A DNA stretch of 64,000 bases, taken from positions 186,001-250,000 of the forward strand of contig NW_023501082.1 in NCBI RefSeq assembly GCF_014066305.1, given 5' to 3'. Both the position numbers and the translations under genes were made by a program. Origin of the DNA: Letharia columbiana. Lineage: Eukaryota; Ascomycota; Lecanoromycetes; Lecanorales; Parmeliaceae. Shown in pieces: positions 58,410 to 64,000 of the stretch; positions within the stretch are counted from its first letter, which is position 1, and every line of letters begins with the position of its first letter. The notes below the pieces were generated by a model. The model made no database searches and was not told the DNA's origin. It saw only the letters and a program-made list of their open reading frames with translations.

Positions 58410-59380
58410 CTGGTTCGAGTGCTGAAGACTCGTCGCGAGGCTTGATCAGACCATTGATCACAGTAACAACACCTCTCGTACTAGATTTCTTGGGTCGAAG
58501 ATGAACAAGCTGTTCCTGGATCGAGCGACGTGAGAAAAACAAGAGGATGCGAGGGGTCTAGTCGGCACATCATGTCAGATCTTTGGCCCCGAGCTCATTT
58601 GCGGCAGCGATAGCGACGTTATGAATACGCTTTGCAGAGAGTCGCCCCATGAAACCGATGGATGGGGCTGATTTGTTGTTTCTGAGCCGCAGCACCTACC
58701 CTTAACGCAACATTACCGGTCACTTCTATCATCCTAGTGACTCATTCTAGCGAAAAAACCCTCGGCGAACAAAATGATTTTGATCATGATACGAACGAAT
58801 CTGTGCGCAACAACTTTACTTCAGATACGCTCAGCCTGGGGACTAGCGCAAAGGAAGCGAAATTGCGTTAGGTGGTCAATACAAAGTAATCTCGCGGAAC
58901 ACTAACCGAGTTCGTCAAGTTCTTGCGGCGCGACTTACTCAGCCCAGGCCTAGCGGAGCATGCTTTTTCTGCATTGCTTTCGCGTTTCGTATGCTTCGCA
59001 GATTGCAACATGTCGCACTCAATTGCTGTTCTTGACTTAGATCATGCATTTCCCGCGTGTTGCTGCGCCCTATTTCACAGCTTCAGCTGAGGATAGTATT
59101 ACCATCTCTTCTAACAACTGTGCGCGGCGCCGTTCAATCCTTCATATAGAACCTCTGTTCCTCAATCTTTCCTTTTACAAAAAAACATCGTCTATAAAAT
59201 CGTCGGATCTCTTCCTCCGCGTTTCCATCTGTTAAGGTAGTCCAATCTCACCACGCTACACCCCACGCTTATCCAACAGCCTCAATAACAAGCCGCGTCA
59301 CCACACCAGCCCCATCCCCATTCACGCACCATACCCCCAACACTACATCACCCCCTTCCACCTCCCCCCCTCCTCCGAAA
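58410..59380. other. Intergenic region
   Basis: About 970 bp with no supported gene. The last 100 bases are C-rich (cccc and ccacc runs), typical of a promoter leader for the small frame at 59381. Confidence 0.5.
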
Positions 59381-59572
59381 ATGTGCATCGCTTTCGGCTA
59401 CAACCTCTACAAAAAATCCCAGGCCAAGAAAGCCGCGGCCGGCAACCCGAACGAAAAGGACTACGCGCCCAAACCCCATCCCGTCAACGCGGGCCCTCCT
59501 CAAACTAATTATCCACCACCGGCGAACGGGCAGCCGCCCAGAGCCCCTTACAATCCGGACCAAAGCCTTTAG
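59381..59572 (+). CDS. Small basic/Pro-rich protein, unrecognised
   Basis: 63-aa frame MCIAFGYNLYKKSQAKKAAA followed by a Pro/Asn-rich tail (PKPHPVNAGPPQTNYPPP). Codon third positions are strongly C/G-biased, like the real genes nearby, and the ATG follows a C-rich leader ending in gaaa, a good fungal start context. Cys2 could be a lipidation site, but that is speculation. An opposing minus-strand frame (59348-59815) is likely a shadow. Confidence 0.5.
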   Translation: MCIAFGYNLYKKSQAKKAAAGNPNEKDYAPKPHPVNAGPPQTNYPPPANGQPPRAPYNPDQSL

Positions 59573-60806
59573 ATGGCCGATGAAGGGGGCTGGGGGGAGA
59601 TGTGTGCGGGATGAGGGGCTGGCGGTTGCGGAGCTCTGGACGGGGGTTTTGTTGGAGGTGGTGGGGTTGGGGAGGGGGGAGGGAGGGGGGGAGGGAGTCT
59701 GTGGGGTGATGGGAGTTGGTCTGATGGGATGGGTTGAGGAGGCGTTGTTAGGCGTCGTTGTGCGTGTGTACGATGATGAGTAGAAACGGGATACCCAATC
59801 GCCCATAGGAATCATGGTTCTATCGGGTCAATCTCTCTGTTGATTTTTATTCCATATGCGTTTATTGGTGCTTTGTGCGTTTCTCGTCGACATCCTTCGG
59901 TTTCCATCCAATCCATGCTGAGATTGAGCGTGAAGACGAAATATCCGGCGTCGAAAGGAACGAGGAATTCCGCTTTTCCGTTTTGCAGAAAACCGTCCCT
60001 TCCCATACTCTCATCGAATCAGACTCCTCTCCTGCCAACCAACCTCCTCATCCTCCCTTGCCGATTTCCCCAACCGGTCGTCTCCGTTACGGCAGCCCTG
60101 TCGACGTACCGACCATGCGTCCCTGCTCTCGCTCTTCGCATCGGCTTCATTTCTTTCGTGCTCTACGTCAGTGTCCAAGCGCTCCATCTGCACATCAATC
60201 CCCTTCACATCGCTGCACCCTCCTCCTCCCCATTCGCTTAAGCGTTGCTACAATGAACCCAAGATTCAGGATTCATATTCCGTGCCATTTTCGAGACGGT
60301 CGCTCTGTATCATTTCCGCCATTTGGCAGGCCGTACGAGTACCTTGTTTTGCATTCGTTTTTCGGGTACGCAGCGTTTGGATTGTACACTTTGGAAGTCT
60401 AAGACTGCGTTCTGACTTCATTTTGAAGTGGTCAGGACTCTGCTGCGTTCCACTTTTATTGAACGCACGTCTTCGAAGGCCTCCCGCTATTCCCGATTGG
60501 TCCTGGTCTGACGACGTCAGCCTGTTGAGCCAATCATGTTATTACCATTTGTCACAGCGGCCAGTGGAACACACCCAGGTTTTCTTGTACATCTCACAAC
60601 CCATCAACTCCATATCAGGGTCTGGCACCCTACTGTTAGCTACCTTTCATCTACTTGCTTACGATATTGCTATATTCATTACGATTTTGATTGTTTGGAG
60701 TGGACATGTCTACTTAGTTCTCTGTGAGAAGATACCTGGACTTGGGATATATGTCACTCGTCTTTATCATTTTCAATGGCTTCTTTGCCTCTTAGCAAAG
60801 CATATA
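59573..60806. other. Intergenic region right of the small ORF
   Basis: About 1.2 kb. A G-rich stretch lies near 59650-59700 (ggggttggggaggggggagggaggg). Overlapping plus frames at 59840-60950 lack family resemblance and run into the antisense of the ATPase gene. Confidence 0.5.
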
Positions 60807-63800
60807 TCAAGACTTCACTCCGCGGAAGTCGTCCCTGCGCTCACGATTATCGCTCGCCAAATCCGACATAGTTCCAACCTGAGTCTCCTTCAGATACGCG
60901 TCGAAATGCTTCGACGCCTTCGCCACCTGCTCAAAATGCCCCGGTTCTAGCCTCGGCTTGAGCGGGACTGGCGACTTGAACTTGAGCTGGCTTTGATAAG
61001 CGTCCCACTCCGCCAGGGCGATGGCAGTCTGAAAGGCATTACGGATCTGTCGGCCGTTCCACGTGGTTTCCGACTCCGCCAGTTCCTTGTAATGCTTAGA
61101 CGCGAACTTGAGAATACCCTTGCGATCGACCTCGTCGATGGAGAGCTTGTCGCCCCAGATCTCGCGAGCCCGGTCGATGTTCATCTCCCAGATCTTGATG
61201 GTTGCATCTTCCTCGATCCGAGGATAGAAGAGGCTCATATGGATCCGACTACGGAAAGCTTGGTCAAAGGCCCCAACACGGTTGGTGGTGAGGAAGAGAA
61301 TGCCGGAGTAGTATTCGAGAACTCTGAGAAACACCGAGACAATTGCATTGCGTTTGAGATCAGTCTTACTCCTCGCTTCAAGAAACACATCGGCTTCGTC
61401 TAATAACAAGACACAACCCCATTTGTGAGCGAGCTGAAAGTGATTCTCCAGCCTCCTCTCAACCTCGTCTGCAGACTCGCCAATATCACCACACGTGACT
61501 TGGAATAGTGGTCTGCGCGTAAATTCTGCTACAGACTCGGCAGTGGATGATTTTCCCACACCAGGCTCCCCGTGTAGCAAGATGATCAGACCCTTACCTT
61601 TACCACGCACGAGGTCCATCTGCCGGTTCTCTGCCTTGAGACCGATCTCGAGCTTTTTGCCCTTAGAGTGAGTTTGGACTAGAGCCAGCAAGGTTTCTTT
61701 GTGCCCGTCGGGAAGGACCAGAGAGTCGAAGCCGCTCCCGCGATCCTTGATATCTTCGACCAGGCTTACCTCCAGCTTCACCCATTTGCGACTCCTCAGC
61801 ACATAGCCATAAACCCAACAGGGGCACACTAGATAGTCTTCTTCGGTCAGCTCGTTGTCGGACTCAATGAAGTCGCGCATAAAGCCCTTGTTCTCTAGCA
61901 TTTTGACATTACGCTTTCGATCTACTTCGTCGTCTCTGTGAATCGGAGAATTCTGGCAACATCCCTCCTGCGAGCACCTGGGATCTAGGAACTCCAAAGT
62001 TTCGCGGCGGTCTGGCTCCAGCTCTTCTGCAAGACCCCAAACTATAATCAAGTTGTTCTTTAACAAAGCCATACTGACATCTATTATCACTTCAGAGTCG
62101 ACCTGACCAGATGAAGGTAAGCAAGTAGCTCACACGGTGCTTAGGGTCTGTCTTACCTCTTCTCTAAGTTCATCCATGGCCAGAGTCCGACCATCATACC
62201 TCTTATGCACGACGTCCGTTTTGCGCGTCAACTCGATAAATCGTCTGCCTCTTTCAATGAAGAGATCGCGAGGTTTCAGCCCCCGAGAAGCTTTCCAGTA
62301 GATGACTGGAAAACATGGTAGGGATGTGATCGCCTTGTTGCCATCGTAAGACTTGATGGAATGCAATTTCTGACATGCACCAAGTTCCTTCCCATCAAAA
62401 TCATAGAAGTAACTCAGCATCTCGAACTTGGGCACTTCTCTCCCATTCAAGAATGGTCCTAATGGATCCATATCTGCCTGAGATCTGCTGCAAAGAAAAG
62501 GTCTACCCCCGGAGACATTCACAATACGATATGTCTGATTTTGCCCATCGGAACCATTAGAGACAATTTCAGTTCCCAGTGGAAAGAGATGCCAGAGGTC
62601 TTGAAAGGCGATACTCCGGGTCAAACCGTCTTTGATCTGTCTGCGTAGGTCAAACGTCGGTTTCAGATCTTTGTCTAGTAGCTCTTTCAAGACGTGCAGT
62701 TCTTCGAGACATCGTCTCGATTCCAATGGAGGTAGTTTCCTCGTATCTCCCATCAGTTGAGGCATCTGTTGCAGTGTTCTGAGAGTTGTTATTCTTCAGA
62801 CCGTCTGAGTGTTCTCGACTTAATAATTCGGGCATGTTGTGCAAGACATCCGTGGATGGCGGCGGCGATTTTTGGCCCTCGCTCAAGGTTGTCTCGGGTG
62901 CTTCTGGCTTGCTTTCATTGCCATTGTGCTTGTGTATTTTCTCTAGTCGATCTATTTCGTCCCTGATTTCTTGCTCGAAGGTCACAAATAGCTTGAACGG
63001 TCTCAGTATGACTTGATCTTGCAACTCGAGCTCGTCATCAACGCGTGCTTTGCTAAATGTCATGCCTGTAATTTTCTCGAGGGCGTCAAGCAGCAAAGTC
63101 GAGTTGATGCGAACGCGTTCAGGCTGGGCCAAATGTAGATCATTAACCGTCGAGTCTTGATCTAGGATAGCAGGGCCAGGAGCAGCATGATCAAGTGAGC
63201 CTGCTGCTCGCTTGGTCACCTGATCTTTACCCAGCCGCTCGGGCTGATTTACAGCGCTAACAACAACGTCGATGAGGTGGTAAGGCAATTGACCTGGAAA
63301 CTCGTCTCGGCGCTTATGCTCAAGGGGTACAAAAGCACCTGTCACTTTGAGTCCTGGGCTCGGATCAATCGGCAGATACTCCTGAAAGGTCATTCGCTTG
63401 ATATCCATGATCAAGTCAGTAGGCGGATTTGTCTCTTCGGGCGGAGGAGTAGGTGGTTCCGATTCCACCCCTTTTTTCTCGATCATTCGCAGTCTTTTCT
63501 CCATATCTATCATCCTATCTTCCATGAGCCTTGTGTAGTCCATTTGCTGTACGGCACGTTTCGGGCCTTTCTTGATGCGTTCTTGAAGTGTCCGCAGATT
63601 ACGCCGAGGACGTAGAGTATTGTAATATATGTCTTCGATCATGTCATCTATAGACTCAGCATCGCTAGCATCATCTTCGTTATCCATGTCCCTCGCTGTG
63701 GTACCGTGTTCCTTTCCGGACGATTCGTCTTGGTCTTGAGGATTTGTCCCTTTCTGTACGGGATCATTGGACGGCTGCCCACTGGGATGTTCGTCATTCA

Positions 63801-64000
63801 CCGTATCAGCTATCCTAGCGATCAGCCTACAGTCCTTCAGGAGCAGCCGTGTTCTTTATACCTGCATTGGCGACTCCATTGGCACCAGCAGAGCTGCCGC
63901 TGACGGGTGGCTCGCCTGCAGCAACCTCCCCAGGATGCGAGCCGTTCTCATTGCGACCGCTTTCCGACTCAGTGGCCTTCACAGAAGAAGGAGGCGAAGG
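60807..64000 (-). CDS. AAA ATPase with DUF7025-type N-terminal region, 5' end beyond window
   Basis: Partial: the start lies past the right edge. The exon 64000-63862 (...GEPPVSGSSAGANGVANA) splices over intron 63810-63861 to ADTVNDEHPSG. Exon 63809 to about 62750 carries a coiled-coil-like MEDRMIDMEKRLRMIEKKG and the PERVRINSTLLLDALEKITG block. The next exon (to 62158) has DLKPTFDLRRQI and IAFQDLWHLFPLG, typical of the DUF7025 region. Intron 62103-62157 then joins LREE to VDSEVIIDVSMALL. The AAA core has Walker A GEPGVGKSS (about 61550), Walker B CVLLLDEADVF, sensor 1 FLTTNR and the arginine-finger area FRSRIHMSLFYP. The junction near 62740-62770 is unresolved: two frames overlap there and no strong donor is evident. 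The role of the family is unknown; it resembles BCS1-like single-AAA proteins. Confidence 0.85.

Noticed and set aside
60171..60950. 259-residue plus-strand open frame
   Set aside because: It lacks family resemblance, has poor codon bias and its right end lies antisense to the AAA ATPase C-terminus.

Overview
The window is genomic DNA of a filamentous ascomycete (Pezizomycotina type). The genes are split by short GT-AG introns, mostly 47-102 nt, often with a CTGAC/CTAAC-like branch site. The products are typical of such fungi: a HET-C2-type glycolipid transfer protein, Spo71-like PH protein, P5A ATPase Spf1, Yvc1-type TRP channel, eIF2-alpha, a DUF7025-type AAA ATPase and 2EXR-type proteins. 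I cannot place the species from sequence alone.

Layout. 1.5-17.6 kb is dense: glycolipid transfer protein (-), Spo71-like PH protein (+), mitochondrial inner membrane protease subunit 2 (-), F-box-like protein (+), macro-domain protein (-), 2EXR-type protein (-), Spf1 (-), tartrate/D-malate dehydrogenase family enzyme (-). 17.9-25.6 kb is poor in intact genes and holds at least two broken ones: a decayed homocitrate synthase and a frameshifted F-box gene. 25.6-41.6 kb has a sugar/inositol transporter (+), a divergent eIF2-alpha (-) / Yvc1 (+) pair, a second 2EXR-type protein (-) and phospholipase D (+). 41.6-49.7 kb is again poor, with a G-quadruplex-like tract, short repeats and one tiny Cys-rich protein gene. 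49.7-64 kb carries a membrane protein of unknown function (-), a divergent mitochondrial carrier (-) / PRPP synthetase (+) pair, a small duplicated-motif protein (-), an FAD-oxidoreductase relic, a sulfotransferase-like gene (+), a small ORF (+) and an AAA ATPase running off the right edge (-).

The genes do not form one pathway. They are mainly housekeeping and membrane/organelle functions, and I found no biosynthetic cluster, intact transposon, CRISPR array, rRNA or convincing tRNA. The most notable features lie in gene architecture: a start codon split by an intron (SPF1), 9- and 10-nt microexons (eIF2-alpha, PRS), introns of 3n length that stay open when retained (glycolipid transfer protein, macro protein), and apparent one-base surpluses at G/C homopolymers in two otherwise good genes. 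All exon models come from reading splice motifs and protein-family continuity by eye; no alignment was run.
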